A stretch of DNA of 64,000 nt from Bradysia coprophila (Eukaryota; Arthropoda; Insecta; Diptera; Sciaridae): contig NC_050738.1 in NCBI RefSeq assembly GCF_014529535.1, positions 620,001-684,000 of the forward strand. Direction: 5' to 3'. Below are positions 22,308 through 33,625 of this stretch, piece after piece (positions within the stretch are counted from its first letter, which is position 1; each line of letters begins with the position of its first letter). Position numbers and translations under genes: made by a program. A model generated the notes under the pieces. It saw only the letters and a list, made by a program, of their open reading frames with translations. It searched no databases and had not been told where the DNA came from.

Positions 22308-23579
22308 ATGAAAATAGCAGTGATCGGAGCTGGTGCTGCTGGTTTAGCTGCAATTAAACATGCCATTGAAATCAATTGCGATGTTATTGGTTTCGAACAG
22401 ACCGATAAAGTGGGCGGAACGTGGGTGTACACACCTCAAACTGGTAAAAATGAATTCGGCATCGACATCCATTCCAGCATGTACCAAAATCTCACAACTA
22501 ATTTACCCATCGAATTGATGTGCTATCCAAATGAACCGTTCCCATCAAATCCCAAGTCGTTTGTGTCGTCCGATGTAGTGCTCAGCTATTACGAATCATT
22601 TGCTGACAAATACAGGCTACGAGACCACATAAAATTCCTAAATCAAGTCGTCCGCGTACGGCCTCTATCGCAAGATTATCTGGGCGGATGGGAAGTCATT
22701 GTGAGAGATGTCTCTATCGGTACATACGAGACGTATACTTTCGATGCGGTTCTCGTATGCAACGGTCATTTCCATTCCGGATTCATTCCGAATTACGAGG
22801 GTGCGAAAACGTTTCAAGGGAAACGAATACATTCGCACAACTATCGCAGTCCAGAGGTGTTCAAAGACGAGACCATTTTGGTGATTGGTGGAAACTTCAG
22901 TGCTGTCGATATTGTACAACAAACGGCACCACATGTTAAATCAGTTATTTGGTCTCACCATTTGAAAAATGGGCCCGATGTAACGCTGTTGGGTGAGAAT
23001 GTAACTCAGAAACCGGATGTATTAAAACTGGGTGAAAACAATGCAGTCTTTGTCGACAACACCACGTCAACAATTACAACAGTTATTTACTGCACCGGCT
23101 ACGAGTTCAAGTTTCCGTTCTTGTCGGTCGATTGCGGTATCAGTTCATGTGATGGTTATGTACGCCCACTTTTCAAGCACTGTCTTAATATCAACCGACC
23201 GACCATGGGTTTCATAGGACTACCAAATCTAGTCTGTCCCAATCAACTATTTTCACTTCAATCGAGATTTTGCCTATCGTTCATGACCGGAAAGAAAGCA
23301 TTGCCAACAAAAGAGGAAATGATAGAGGACACCGAAACGGATTTAAACGACCGCTGGAAACGAGGATTGCCGAAACGTAAAGCTCATATGATGGGACTCA
23401 ACGTACAGGCACAATATTATGCTGACTTGGCAACGACAGCCGCCGTTGAACCGATTAAGCCCGTTATACCTCGCATGCACATTCATGCAGGTATGAGTCG
23501 GCAAAGAGACTTTGTCAATTTTCGAAGCAATAAGTATCACGTTATCGATGATGAGACATTTGAAGCGCGGCCGATTTAA
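22308..23579 (+). CDS. Flavin-containing monooxygenase, intronless (423 aa)
   Basis: A complete single-exon gene. The N-terminal FAD-binding GAGAAG (residues 7-12), the FMO fingerprint FxGxxxHxxxY (FQGKRIHSHNY, 169-179), a second nucleotide-binding site near GGNFSAVD (194-201) and YCTGYEFKFPFL are in the usual order. The length fits the insect FMO class that includes senecionine N-oxygenases. The NADPH-site loop reads GGNFSA, where GxSxSA is more typical. It adds oxygen to N or S atoms of xenobiotics, likely in detoxification (family knowledge). It shares an intergenic region with the divergent acyl-CoA synthetase. Confidence 0.92.
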   Translation: MKIAVIGAGAAGLAAIKHAIEINCDVIGFEQTDKVGGTWVYTPQTGKNEFGIDIHSSMYQNLTTNLPIELMCYPNEPFPSNPKSFVSSDVVLSYYESFADKYRLRDHIKFLNQVVRVRPLSQDYLGGWEVIVRDVSIGTYETYTFDAVLVCNGHFHSGFIPNYEGAKTFQGKRIHSHNYRSPEVFKDETILVIGGNFSAVDIVQQTAPHVKSVIWSHHLKNGPDVTLLGENVTQKPDVLKLGENNAVFVDNTTSTITTVIYCTGYEFKFPFLSVDCGISSCDGYVRPLFKHCLNINRPTMGFIGLPNLVCPNQLFSLQSRFCLSFMTGKKALPTKEEMIEDTETDLNDRWKRGLPKRKAHMMGLNVQAQYYADLATTAAVEPIKPVIPRMHIHAGMSRQRDFVNFRSNKYHVIDDETFEARPI

Positions 23580-23820
23580 AAACCAAAGAATTAGTACAAT
23601 TTTTGGCTTGTACACGACTCAAGCATAAATGGGAAATAAAAATTGTTTTGTACCTTAAAATGATAATGATCCAAAGTTCAAGGAGTTCACGTCCAAGGTT
23701 CAAAGAAGTAAATTATGGATCTTCATACTTATAGTGGGCTCTGCCTTTTAGCTGTACGGTTTCTCGTATTTACTTTTTGATTTTCTATTTTTGGTAACTA
23801 AACTAAATTCTTGTGATAAA

Positions 23821-24897
23821 ATGGCCACCAAATCCCAAAAAAACACAAATTCCAATACTACCGTGACCACAAACAACGATTCAACGTTTAATTTGTCTAC
23901 ACTTGATTTATCTGATCTTAATTTAAACGTTCTTGATGTTGTAACTGCCCTTGCAGTTGGACTAGCGCAAAAGGTTGTCAAGGACACAGTAACGAAAGTG
24001 GCCAAAGAAATTGTTCTCAGAGAAAAATTCCCGAAGCCAAAAGAAGCATTGCAAAGATTGGCAGAACCGAGCATGAAATCGTATCTCAACTTATACAATA
24101 ACCATCGCAGTGTTCTGACCCCGGATAAAGTGCTGCGACTCGAACAAAAATTGTCTGATATGCAGAAATATTCGAAGGTCATCCCTGACGACCTAAAGGT
24201 TCTTATTGTCGACAGGGTCAATGGAATTAGCGCCAGTCAGGGGAATATGCTTCAAATCAAAATTATGGAATGTTTGGAGCACTTTGTCGCGAATAACCAA
24301 GGCAAAGAGGTTCCACGATTTTTAGAAACATCCTACAATTTCAAGTGCCTCAAAGTCGTTTGTGCGAACGAGTTTAGTTTAAACTGGTTAAAGGAAACAA
24401 TTGCGAAACTATCGCCATGGCCTCAAGCACGATTGGAAGTAACTTTCATGTCGACGTATTCCGTTTATTCGACCGTGTCACAGAAACAGACACCTAAAGC
24501 AATGCCAACACAAGGCCAAGGACGATTAAAGTTTGCTATTCCCAACAACAGTGCAATGACCGCAACAGGAGGAACAGCATCAACAACAGCAACGACATTC
24601 GGTGAAATTACGAAGCAAATTGAGTTGCACAATACGCCAATGAACGTTGCCAACTGGAAGGAGTTACATAAAGAAGACAAGGGTGCATACACGATGTACT
24701 TCGTATCAATGGATCTCAATTGTATCGAAGAGATTAGAAAGAAAGGTAACCGTCTTTTCTATAAACTCGGTACGATAAAAGTTGCACCGTGGAATCAAAA
24801 TGACGAAATTGTTTATAAAAAGAAAATTCAAGAACAAAGGAAACAAAAGGCGGCCGCTTTGGCAAAGGCTGCTGGACAGACAAAACCACCACCATAA
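23821..24897 (+). CDS. DUF4780-containing protein (358 aa)
   Basis: An intronless frame whose better start is ATG 23821 (AAAATGGCC). The N-terminal half has a Ser/Thr/Asn-rich tail, a hydrophobic helical stretch and a block with LAEPSMKSYLNLYNNHR that recurs in the gene at 32586-33625. The C-terminal half has NEFSLNWLKETIAKLSPW and later ANWKELHKEDKG..FVSMDL..LFYKLGTIKV, the pattern of DUF4780. That domain is known from insect retroelement-associated proteins and from host genes. The end is Lys/Ala-rich. Function unknown; a domesticated transposon-derived gene is possible. Confidence 0.7.
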   Translation: MATKSQKNTNSNTTVTTNNDSTFNLSTLDLSDLNLNVLDVVTALAVGLAQKVVKDTVTKVAKEIVLREKFPKPKEALQRLAEPSMKSYLNLYNNHRSVLTPDKVLRLEQKLSDMQKYSKVIPDDLKVLIVDRVNGISASQGNMLQIKIMECLEHFVANNQGKEVPRFLETSYNFKCLKVVCANEFSLNWLKETIAKLSPWPQARLEVTFMSTYSVYSTVSQKQTPKAMPTQGQGRLKFAIPNNSAMTATGGTASTTATTFGEITKQIELHNTPMNVANWKELHKEDKGAYTMYFVSMDLNCIEEIRKKGNRLFYKLGTIKVAPWNQNDEIVYKKKIQEQRKQKAAALAKAAGQTKPPP

Positions 24898-25330
24898 TAT
24901 ACATTAAGAGCGTGCACCTATGACTTTTCTTTCGTCTACTCTCTAATACGTAGTTGTATTGTAGTTGAGTACTTTACCTCCATGCTGTAATTGGCAGAGT
25001 TTCTAATTTGATTAAGATTGTTGTGGGAATTGCGCTAATCGATCATTATAATTAAATGAAAAAAATCATGTAAAAGAAGCAGGGTAAGTATTGAATATGT
25101 TAAATATTTTTGTTAGAGAGTCGCGGGAAAGGAATTCTATATTTTCAAGTCAACTAAGTTGTTGATTTTTCGCCACCTGAACTTGTTCCAGACCATAGTA
25201 TGAAATTGTGGACCTCTCGAATTTTTTGTGGACAATAATTAGACAATAATTTCGCAGCTTTCGAGTCTAGAAATAAGTAGCTAGTTTTCAAATTTTTGGG
25301 AAGACTGTAACGAACGGCAATGTATATAAC

Positions 25331-25491
25331 CAACGCACTTCAAGCAAGTTATAATGGTCAGCAGGTCAGCTGCAGAAAGTACTCTATTTTACATGAAAAT
25401 ATTTTTACAGTGTTTTTCAGTTGTGTGACACACTGTCAGGTTTCAGAATCCTATTTAGAGTACCACTCACACTCATGCTTGAAGTGCGTTT
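25331..25491. repeat. MITE-1 copy
   Basis: Starts CAACGCACTTCAAGC and ends GCTTGAAGTGCGTTT. Flanks ATATAAC and ATGTAAC match at six of seven positions. The interior is diverged from other copies. Confidence 0.65.
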
Positions 25492-25621
25492 ATGTAACTA
25501 AAATTTCACACGACTGACTCTAGCAAACCAACTAGGAAAATTAGGGCGTAAAAACTGTACAGTGTACGCTGTCATAGAAAATTTTACACTTTTAAAAATA
25601 AATTAAATGCAGAATGAGCAA

Positions 25622-25771
25622 TGCACGTCAAAATTCAAAATAGAAAGTGCGGAGGTCTCTCTAACGTAGCGTCATTTTCATACAATGAAGCGTTGAAATG
25701 TATTTTTCGGTTCACTTTTTCATCGAATCGTTAACTCGAAAAATTCAAATTTTAGGCACACTTACGCGCGA
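25622..25771. repeat. MITE with GCACGTC/GCGCG ends, same family as 41275-41432
   Basis: Over about 130 bp it matches 41292-41425 nearly base for base (AAAGTGCGGAGGTCT, TACAATGAAGCGTTGAAATG, CATCGAATCGTT). The second copy lies inside a diverged minisatellite unit, so that site is an insertion. No coding sequence. Confidence 0.55.
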
Positions 25772-25783
25772 TAGTGAATAATT

Positions 25784-25984
25784 CAAAGCTGTAAACTTTG
25801 GGGAGGTCACGCAGATCGCCATTTTATTAGATACGCGGGAACACACCACTTCTGTAGATTTTACGTATAAAAAAAATCGTCACAGTAAGTGAATTTGTGT
25901 ATGAAATCCGCCATTTTATCTTCAACTGTCATGTGTCACCCGCGTATCTGTTTCTGCGTGACCTCCCCAAAGTTTGTAGCCTTG
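25784..25984. repeat. MITE-2 with 8-bp TSD GAATAATT
   Basis: 201 bp with inverted ends CAAAGCTGTAAACTTTGGGG/..GTAGCCTTG, flanked by a perfect GAATAATT duplication (25776-25783 and 25985-25992). The same family is at 35389-35615 and, in part, near 37935-37990. Each arm contains GGAGGTCACGCAGA and GATACGCGGG. Confidence 0.8.
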
Positions 25985-26269
25985 GAATAATTTGTGTTTG
26001 TGATGTCTTTTTGTGTGTGTTGCTCCGTCCTTTTTGGTGTACAAAAATTAAATAATGTTTGATTCCCTCTTACCAAAAAAGTTCTCCGTGTGAGACAAAA
26101 TTGAATTTTTAAAATTTTTGCTTTGTTTACTTGACAGCTCGCTCTCTCACGTAGTACTTTTTGTTGAGTGGAAACCATACTTAAAGTCTAAAATTTGTGT
26201 TTTTTTGAGTCATGTTAATATTGTTTAAAAAAGCAATCTTTTGAAGTTTCAACTGAAATTCTTGTGCTA

Positions 26270-26418
26270 CAGCCTGGGACAGTCAAAAAGTGCATTTTTA
26301 TTCTATACGTGTTTCATCGATTTCAGCTGTTTTGCCATTGTAATTTGTATTGTTAAAACAGCTGAAATCGATAAACACGGAAATCATAAAAATACACTTT
26401 TTTGACTGTCCATGGCTG
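26270..26418. repeat. TA-flanked (mariner-type) MITE
   Basis: 149-bp palindromic element, ends CAGCCTGGGACAGTCAAAA and its inverse, TA on both sides. The centre has CATCGATTTCAGCTGTTTT and its inverse. Confidence 0.7.
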
Positions 26419-26558
26419 TAAAACAGTCATAAAACATTTTATTTGATTCGAAGGACAAATGAAAAATTTGTGTACGTCTTTGAAAAACAAATAAAAACAG
26501 TTTAGTGTGGAACACAAAAACTACAATGAGACCTTATATCAAACTGAAGTGTGTCCAT

Positions 26559-28301
26559 TTAGTAGCGCAATTCATAGAGGGGCTTTAGCGCAATTTTATT
26601 CCAAATAATTTCCAAAATGAACACAACAAATCCCATTATCCATCCATACACGATCGACGTTGGGAATTCAATGTGTTCCATTGATATAGGATTGCCATTC
26701 CGTAAACGTTTGAGATTTTTCGTAATGATGTTCTTTTCTTCCAAAACAAAATCTCTCCGCGCCCATAACTGGTACAGTCCCGCACTTTTTAACCGGTGAA
26801 GGATGGTGTTCAACCGCTCGAAATAAATAAATCTAGGATGTACGTAATACGAAAAGAGAACTGGAGAAAATGCTATTTGAGCCTGATGATAACCCTTTAT
26901 GTTCAAGCGTTTTTGGACCTCTAGCAAAATATTCGCTTCGTCTGATAGTACCACAACTATCATCGATCGATCATATGACTCGATATATCTCTGAATAAAT
27001 CCCTCCAACACCACGATCCTTTTAATCCAATCTTTATACTTCGTTTGACTCTCAAACTCATTCAGAATATTAAATTTCCAATCCGGCTGATACGTGTAAA
27101 CTTGATAGGGAGAGCTGTGAATGTCGTCCAGCGAATCGATTTGAGGCTGCAGTACGGGACGCATGAGATGGCTTTTTAAATCTGATAGGACTCCATTTAC
27201 GGCCACAAATCCGGCGATTGTCAAAGCAACAATTACGAAAAGCTCTGCGTGAAATAACTTCCGGTAGTTTATGTATCCGTTGTCGTACACCAACAAATTG
27301 AACACATCAGCGATGCTTCGTAGAATAACGAACCGTCTTTGGTGTTTGATGCACCGAATGGCGATCAGTGTCGCAATCGATGCAACTGTTGAAATAAAGG
27401 AGTAGATGAGGAGATCGACAGACATTCCATTTTTTAGATAGGCCCAATATTCAGAATAGGGCAATGCTTCCGGTACCAGCACTACAAGACGTCTTAGGGC
27501 AATAGGATAAACATCGATGAGTACCGGATCATACACCGCATGCAATTTTTTGACTATATCGAGCCCATTCGTGTATGCTTCGTAGGGAGTTGTGTAGTGT
27601 GTGTTGTAGGGTTCCTGATAGCTAGCGTTCATCATACGAAACACTGTGAGCCACACATTCTCATCAGAGCCGCCCCAATAGAATCCTTCAAAATGCAACT
27701 TGTGCTGATGAAAATTGGAATTAACGCTCTGAAAGTAATCATCGAACGTCGCACTATCGGTGACATTTATAAGGTTCACTGTGCCAAAATCATTTAACGT
27801 GAAAATGTTGAGCGAACATTTTTGATACGAACACCGCGTAGCATCGGAGATGGGATAAATTGCAGCGAAAGTGTCTGTAACGTCGTTTTCCTTCAACCAG
27901 CCGAACAGGCCACTTAATTCTTGCACGGACGAACGATGAGTAAAGAATATTCCAACTTTCATCGATTTCTTGTGGATTCGAATGAATTGGATTGCCTCCA
28001 GTAAGGTGACCACATATTCGAATTCCGTTGAGTCAGCGGCAACAATAGCGAAACCGTTTTTGCTGTTTATTTCACCGAAATCGTCAACGTTAAATTCTGC
28101 ATAGACGCTAGGCCGAACATACACAGTTCGAGGTGTGAAGCCGCTTCCATCGAGAAATCGCGTCGAGTCAGCACTTGAGTCCAGCACAAAGAAATGATGG
28201 TCGAAATTGAAATAGTCGGTTAGACGTGTTATCAGTTCCAATTCTTGAAATTCACAAAAAACAACCGACGGCAGTAAGATCATGATCAACTTGATCGGCA
28301 T
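26559..28301 (-). CDS. Divergent ionotropic receptor (580 aa), intronless
   Basis: A complete single-exon gene. An N-terminal signal peptide (MPIKLIMILLPSVVFC) and a long extracellular region are followed by the three-helix ionotropic receptor layout: a helix at about 294-317, a short pore region, a helix at about 352-372, the second ligand-binding lobe, and a last helix at about 553-572 ending in a short tail. The glutamate-contact residues of true iGluRs are not evident, as is common in divergent insect IRs. It is expected in the dendrite membrane of a chemosensory neuron, probably gustatory (inference), with an IR co-receptor. The lack of introns fits the divergent IR class of Diptera. Confidence 0.85.
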   Translation of the reverse strand: MPIKLIMILLPSVVFCEFQELELITRLTDYFNFDHHFFVLDSSADSTRFLDGSGFTPRTVYVRPSVYAEFNVDDFGEINSKNGFAIVAADSTEFEYVVTLLEAIQFIRIHKKSMKVGIFFTHRSSVQELSGLFGWLKENDVTDTFAAIYPISDATRCSYQKCSLNIFTLNDFGTVNLINVTDSATFDDYFQSVNSNFHQHKLHFEGFYWGGSDENVWLTVFRMMNASYQEPYNTHYTTPYEAYTNGLDIVKKLHAVYDPVLIDVYPIALRRLVVLVPEALPYSEYWAYLKNGMSVDLLIYSFISTVASIATLIAIRCIKHQRRFVILRSIADVFNLLVYDNGYINYRKLFHAELFVIVALTIAGFVAVNGVLSDLKSHLMRPVLQPQIDSLDDIHSSPYQVYTYQPDWKFNILNEFESQTKYKDWIKRIVVLEGFIQRYIESYDRSMIVVVLSDEANILLEVQKRLNIKGYHQAQIAFSPVLFSYYVHPRFIYFERLNTILHRLKSAGLYQLWARRDFVLEEKNIITKNLKRLRNGNPISMEHIEFPTSIVYGWIMGFVVFILEIIWNKIALKPLYELRY

Positions 28302-28483
28302 TTTGTGGTTTACAGACGAATAAGTTCTATGCTGAGCTTATGTTCGTTCAAATGTTTGATTTTTAATGACTGTGTTCGAGTAAATTAATGTTGGTTCGTA
28401 CAACTCAACATCCAAGAACAACAAGAATTCAGTTGTTCGATTACAATCTATTAAAAACGTCCGTGTAGCTGCACTGGATGTTT

Positions 28484-29645
28484 AGACCCGTACGAAGTAC
28501 TGGGGTCTTATAGGTTTACGCATACGTTTGTAACACGTCGAATTGGACTCACTGAGTAAGGGGAAACCTATTGTGGTTGTCTAGAGATGCCAAATCCGCG
28601 AAAAAAAATGTCCGTCTGTCTGTCTGTCTGTCTGCACGATAACTTGAGTAAAACGCATCCGATTTTGAAAATTCTTTTTTTTCCCGTTTGGTAATGTCAA
28701 AAGACAGGCTAAGTTCGAAGATGAGTGATTTTGGATCGACCCCTCCCGAGCTGTGGCCCAATAAGTGCTTTACGGTTTTTCGAAGATATCTCCGGACATT
28801 TAAACGTTAAACTTGTAAGTGATACGTCAAATAAAAGGTATTTACAATACCGATCGACAAAAAAAAAGTTTATGGAAATCGGATGTCCGACTCGTGAGTT
28901 AGACCCCTTGGTGTGGAACAGGCACAGGGCGGCAAGCAGTTTTTGCTTGTAGGTCGGCCAAATTTGAACATATTTCGTCTGTTTGAGCTTTATTAGATAG
29001 GTATTGACCGTACCAATCAGGGAAAAAAAAAGTTTTTGAAATTATGTTCTCCGGAGCGTGAGCTAGGTCTCTTGGAGTGAGCTCTTATCTGGCTACTCGG
29101 CCGTACAGTGAACGTGGAGTATTTTGTCAATATCTCGAGTAAATTTTGACCGAATTTCATGATTTTTTTTTGTTTGAAAGGTATTAACGAATGTAAAGCG
29201 TCGGTAAAATTTCCGGTCTCCTAACAAAATGGCTGCCGGTGGCCATATTGGATTTTAATAAAAGTGATATATCTTGGGAAAAATGGTACTTAGAGTGTTT
29301 CTGTTAACATAGAAATAATTTGTTATGTGTGTGGGGTTTCAGGGATTCCATATACGGACATCTATATATACCTATATTCACCTATATTGAGCTATATAAT
29401 AGCATATTCATCTGTGAAATGTTTATTTATAGGAAAATATAGGTAAATATAGCGGTATTTAGCTGTTTAAATAGGAATTTATGAAAGTTGACTTCGTACG
29501 GGGCTGTCTATATTGCCTCCGGCAATTTATTTGTATATGCTAACAAGACAAAGAAAGATAATGTAAGTGATTTTAAAGGGCGAATAGCTTTTCAGTAGAG
29601 AATGAAGTAAAAGAAATGAAGAGTTTCACAGTAAAGGCTTTTTAT
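28484..29645 (+). repeat. CCCGTACGAAGTAC-ended dispersed repeat, 3'-truncated copy
   Basis: Starts AGACCCGTACGAAGTACTGG, contains a (GTCTGTCT)n tract near 28613-28635 and an internal CTTCGTACGGGGCTGTC. It matches 60928-62180 closely, but stops in the AAAGGCT word while the other copies go on to GTACGGGTCGGCG. Frames inside such as 28549-28761 are not conserved proteins. Confidence 0.7.
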
Positions 29646-30218
29646 GTTTTTATATTGCATTTACATGCCACCATACGCCAGTACATCTATTTGCATTTAG
29701 AAGAAGGTTTTGCGTCGTGATTTTTTTTTTTCGATCGACCGCTCGACTGTGCCATACTTTTCGATAATAAACTTTGCACCTAAAAATTACGAATGAGACT
29801 CAAAAACCATGTACATCTCGCACGTAGAATGTACATTTAGAGCGTACCAGCCATCTTAGTCGTCTAAGTCGTATTGGTTCTGTCTTTGCCTCAAATGTCT
29901 CATTTGGCTCATTTCGGTTTGCCACCCACCATATGCCTCCCTTCCCTTCGTTACTACTGGGAGACATTTTCAATTGTCAAATATTACTCTACAACCTAGA
30001 GGCAGGATACGGTCTCAAACAGTTACTATCCAGAGATGACAAAAATAATCATTTCACATCAATTATTCAATGTTGTCGCCACCGATAAAATTCACGCAGA
30101 AAGACAAACACATTTATAACGAATTTTAATTGCGTTGGGTAAGGTAGTAATATTTAATTTATTATGCGTTGCGTGTTAAAATTGTAAATGATCTTTCAAG
30201 CGCGAGAAATCCATATAT
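29646..30218. other. Spacer between the two inverted GTACG repeats
   Basis: About 570 bp of unique-looking sequence with no frame and no recognised element. It would form the loop if the flanking repeats paired. Confidence 0.4.
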
Positions 30219-31427
30219 AAAACATAGCTAACGCCGACCCGTACGAAACACCTATTCGTATCAAAAGCCTTTAATGTGAAACTCTTCATTTCTCTTACTT
30301 CATTTTCTTCTCTGCTGAAAAACTATTCTTCCTTTTAAATCACTTACATTATCCACTCTTTGCCTTGTTATCATATACAACTAAATTGCCGGAGGCAATA
30401 TAGACAGCCCCGTACGAAGACAAATTTCATAAATTCCTATTTAAACAGCTATATACCGCTATATTTACCTATATTTCACTATAAATAAACATTTCACAGA
30501 TAAATATATGCTATTATATAGCTCTATATGCCTGTATATAGCTCAATATAGCTGTATATAGGTATATGGAATCCCTGAAACCCCACACACATAACAAATT
30601 ATTTCCATGTTAACAGAAACTCTCTAAGTATCATTTTTCCCAAGATATTTATATTTTACTAAAATCCAATATGGCCGCCGGCAGCCATTTTGTTAGGAGA
30701 CCGGAAATAGTACCGACGCTTTACATTCGTTAATACCTTTCAAACAAAAAAAAATTCATGAAATTCGGTCAAAATTTACTCGAGATATTGTCAAAATACA
30801 CCACGTTCACTGTACTTCCGAGTAGCCAGATAAGAGCTCACTCCAAGAGACCTAGCTCACGCTCCGGAGAACATAATTTCATAAAAAATTTTTTCCCTGA
30901 TTGGTACGGTCAATACCTATCTAATAAAGCTAAAACAGACGAAATATGTTCAAATGTGGCCGACCTACAATCAAAAACTGCTTGCCGCCCTGTGCCTGTT
31001 CCACACCAAGGGGTCTAACTCACGAGTCGGTCATCCGATTTTCATAAACTTTTTTTTTGTCGATCGGTATTGTAAAAACCTTTTATTTGACGTATCACTT
31101 ACAAGTTTAACGTTTAAATGTCCGGAGATATCTTCGAAAAACCGTAAAGCACTTATTGGGCCACAACTCGGGAGGGGTCGATCCAAAATCACTCATCTTC
31201 GAACTTAGCCTGTCTTTTGACATTACCAAACGGGAAAAAAAGAATTTTCAAATCGGATGCGTTTTACTCAAGTTATCGTGCAGACGGACAGACGGACATT
31301 TTTTTTTCGCGGATTTGGCATCTCTAGACAACCACAATATGTTTACCCTTACTCAGGGAGTCCAATTCGACGTGTTACAAACGTATGCGTAAACCTATAA
31401 GACCCCAGTACTTCGTACTGGTCTAAC
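30219..31427 (-). repeat. CCCGTACGAAGTAC-ended dispersed repeat, inverted full copy
   Basis: Reads on the minus strand from AGTACTTCGTAC-type end (31427) to the GTACGGGTCGGCGTTAGC end (about 30219). It is inverted relative to the copy at 28484-29645, so the two could form a hairpin with arms of about 1.15 kb. Confidence 0.7.
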
Positions 31428-31847
31428 TAGCAATACTATTGCGTACTGTACATATCTGTTAGGTGATTTTTTTTTGTAACATACCCTGTATGGAAAATAC
31501 TCTTGTTGGGCACGAGACTCAGGACTTCACATTCTCGAGTCTAAGAAATTTCCGCTGGAGCTCAAGCTGTGAATTTTTAATTGCCTCAGCTGCGAGAAAT
31601 TCTCTACGTTACTTGTTGCAGTTTGATTGTTTGTTTATTTCTTCAATTGCAACAAGTACTCTACCGTGGTTCGCTGGTAAGCTTGTGGGTGAAAAAATTT
31701 ACAGCAAAATAAGTTTATACGCTTCCTTATGATGAGAATAGGGACGAGTTAACTTCGTTTCCATTTTAAAATAGTTTTCTTGCTTCAGCGCGCCAGTTAG
31801 ATATGAGCATTTTCCATTTATGTTATTAGTATACAAGTGAAATTTAA

Positions 31848-32054
31848 CCTGTCACAGACGGCAAGCACATTAACAGTTTTACTATCTGATCTATTACTGC
31901 ATTTGATAAAAGTTTTTCAGAGATTTATTTCAGAAATCTTTTACTTCATTTGTTTTGAACATGCTTTTTGCTATTTATGTAAGACCTCATCGGTCAGAGC
32001 TTGTCGTTTATTATTGCTGTCGTTGTTGATAACAGATGACAGGTCTCTAACAGG
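31848..32054. repeat. TTAA-flanked MITE
   Basis: 207 bp with TTAA at both edges (31844-31847, 32055-32058) and ends CCTGTCACAGAC/..CTAACAGG. Related to 6431-6638, sharing the AGACGGCAAGC and AGAGCTTGTC blocks. Confidence 0.6.
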
Positions 32055-32585
32055 TTAAGAAGTGTCGAATGGTAGAGTAGTGCTAACAGCACCAGCACGG
32101 CCAGGTGGAAAACATGTGATGGTGACAAGATTGGAACTAATTTTCTCCCGCCAACGTTTAACACTTTTTCGTTGTACAGTGAAAAGCTTTTTGGAAACTA
32201 GAGCAACATGTTTTTGGAGAATTACGTTTCGCCATACTATTACTAATGTCAGCCCTCTGTTTATTTGTGAACCAACTTTACTGCTACGACATTTAATGGA
32301 TATTTCACCAGAGTGAAGTTATTCACCTAAAAATAGAGCGCAGAGAATGAAGTACTGACAAAAATTGTGGCACCTCTACAGGCCAACCGAAGTTTCCTAT
32401 TTTGTACAAGGAAAACGTACTTTGAAATTATCTTGAGCTCACTTCAGTGACATCTGGTATGTATTTACTCTGTATGTCGAAACCCAGTTTTGTCAAAATT
32501 CCCTAAGAACATGCTTTGAATGAGTTGGCCGTGGTTTCCAAAATTCAGCGAAATTCGTCAATCCTGATCTATTTCGTTTACTATA

Positions 32586-33625
32586 ATGTCGACCAAGAAG
32601 TCTTTACCAACAAAATTGAAACCAGTAACAAAGGAAAATGCGAAAAATGAGAAATCCAAAATTTGGGATAGTCTTCAAGTGCAGGAACTGGTGGAGAAAT
32701 TGGCAACAGAGATTTCCAATGAAGTGGTCAGTAATACGGTACGCAAGGCTGTTGCGAGTACTGAATTTACAAAGGACCTGCTCAATATCACAGTACGTAA
32801 GGCCGTTCAAAGTGCGGAATTATTAAAGAAATATCCCCCACTTCCCGACAATATGCGAAAGCTCGCCGAACCAAAAACGGCCACATACATAGCTTTGTAC
32901 AATAAACATCGCAATATTCTCCGACCGAAGGCAGTCGGTTCTGTCAAGATGAAAATATCGGACTATCTACAGTGAGTAATACCTTTTCTACATACGGGTA
33001 CCGTCGAAACTAATCGAATTTTCTACGTCGCAGAAAAATCGAAGAAATTTCGTTACAGAACCTACTTGACAAGGTTTCCCAAAAAGACAGCAGGAAACAA
33101 CGGAAGACGGAAGCAAAGAAAGCACAAAAGGAAAAAGAATTTGCGAATTTTTGCGACGAAAAGTGTGACGAAATTTTCAATTTATTTTTGAAAAAATTCA
33201 CAGAGACTTTCAACGCTGACAGAGAGATACCTAAGCCATTAATACTAGGCTCAAGTTCATTAACACTGTACCAGAGTATTCAAGGTCAAATTTCGGAATT
33301 AATCAGTCCGAAAAAAACTGTAGAGGCTGCGCAAGCTTTGGTACCCGTTAAACCAACCGTAAAACGATTAATGAGTGCAGGACAAACTTCGAAACAAACA
33401 TTGGAAGCTAAGAAAAGTACAGATTTGCACAATTCCCGAAAGACAACCGATAAAACGACGGATAAAAGAACTGATAGCGCTGCAACTGCAGCGCCATTAG
33501 TAAAGAACACTGGTGATGCAGAAAATACCAAAGAAAACGCAGAAACTAAAGAAATTGTTGATAAATTGTCGTATTTTCTCATGGAATTTGTTCAAAATTC
33601 GTTAGTCGAAGCTGTGTCAGTGTAA
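32586..33625 (+). CDS. Paralogue of the DUF4780 gene's N-terminal half (325 aa)
   Basis: Two exons, 32586-32971 and 33034-33625, with a 62-bp intron (GTGAGT..GTCGCAG) joined in frame at SDYLQ/KIEEIS. The segment KLAEPKTATYIALYNKHRNIL matches LAEPSMKSYLNLYNNHRSVL of the protein at 23821-24897. The rest differs: a highly charged coiled-coil-like middle (KQRKTEAKKAQKEKE), then a low-complexity Lys/Thr region, and no DUF4780. No signal peptide, so intracellular. Function unknown. The two genes are about 8 kb apart on the same strand, with the receptor and repeats between them. Confidence 0.65.

Noticed and set aside
28549-31392. Similar short ORFs (HSSGGVDPKSLIFELSLSFD type) in three repeat copies
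   Set aside because: They arise from repeat identity; start and end differ between copies and the frame includes the simple GACAGACGG tract.
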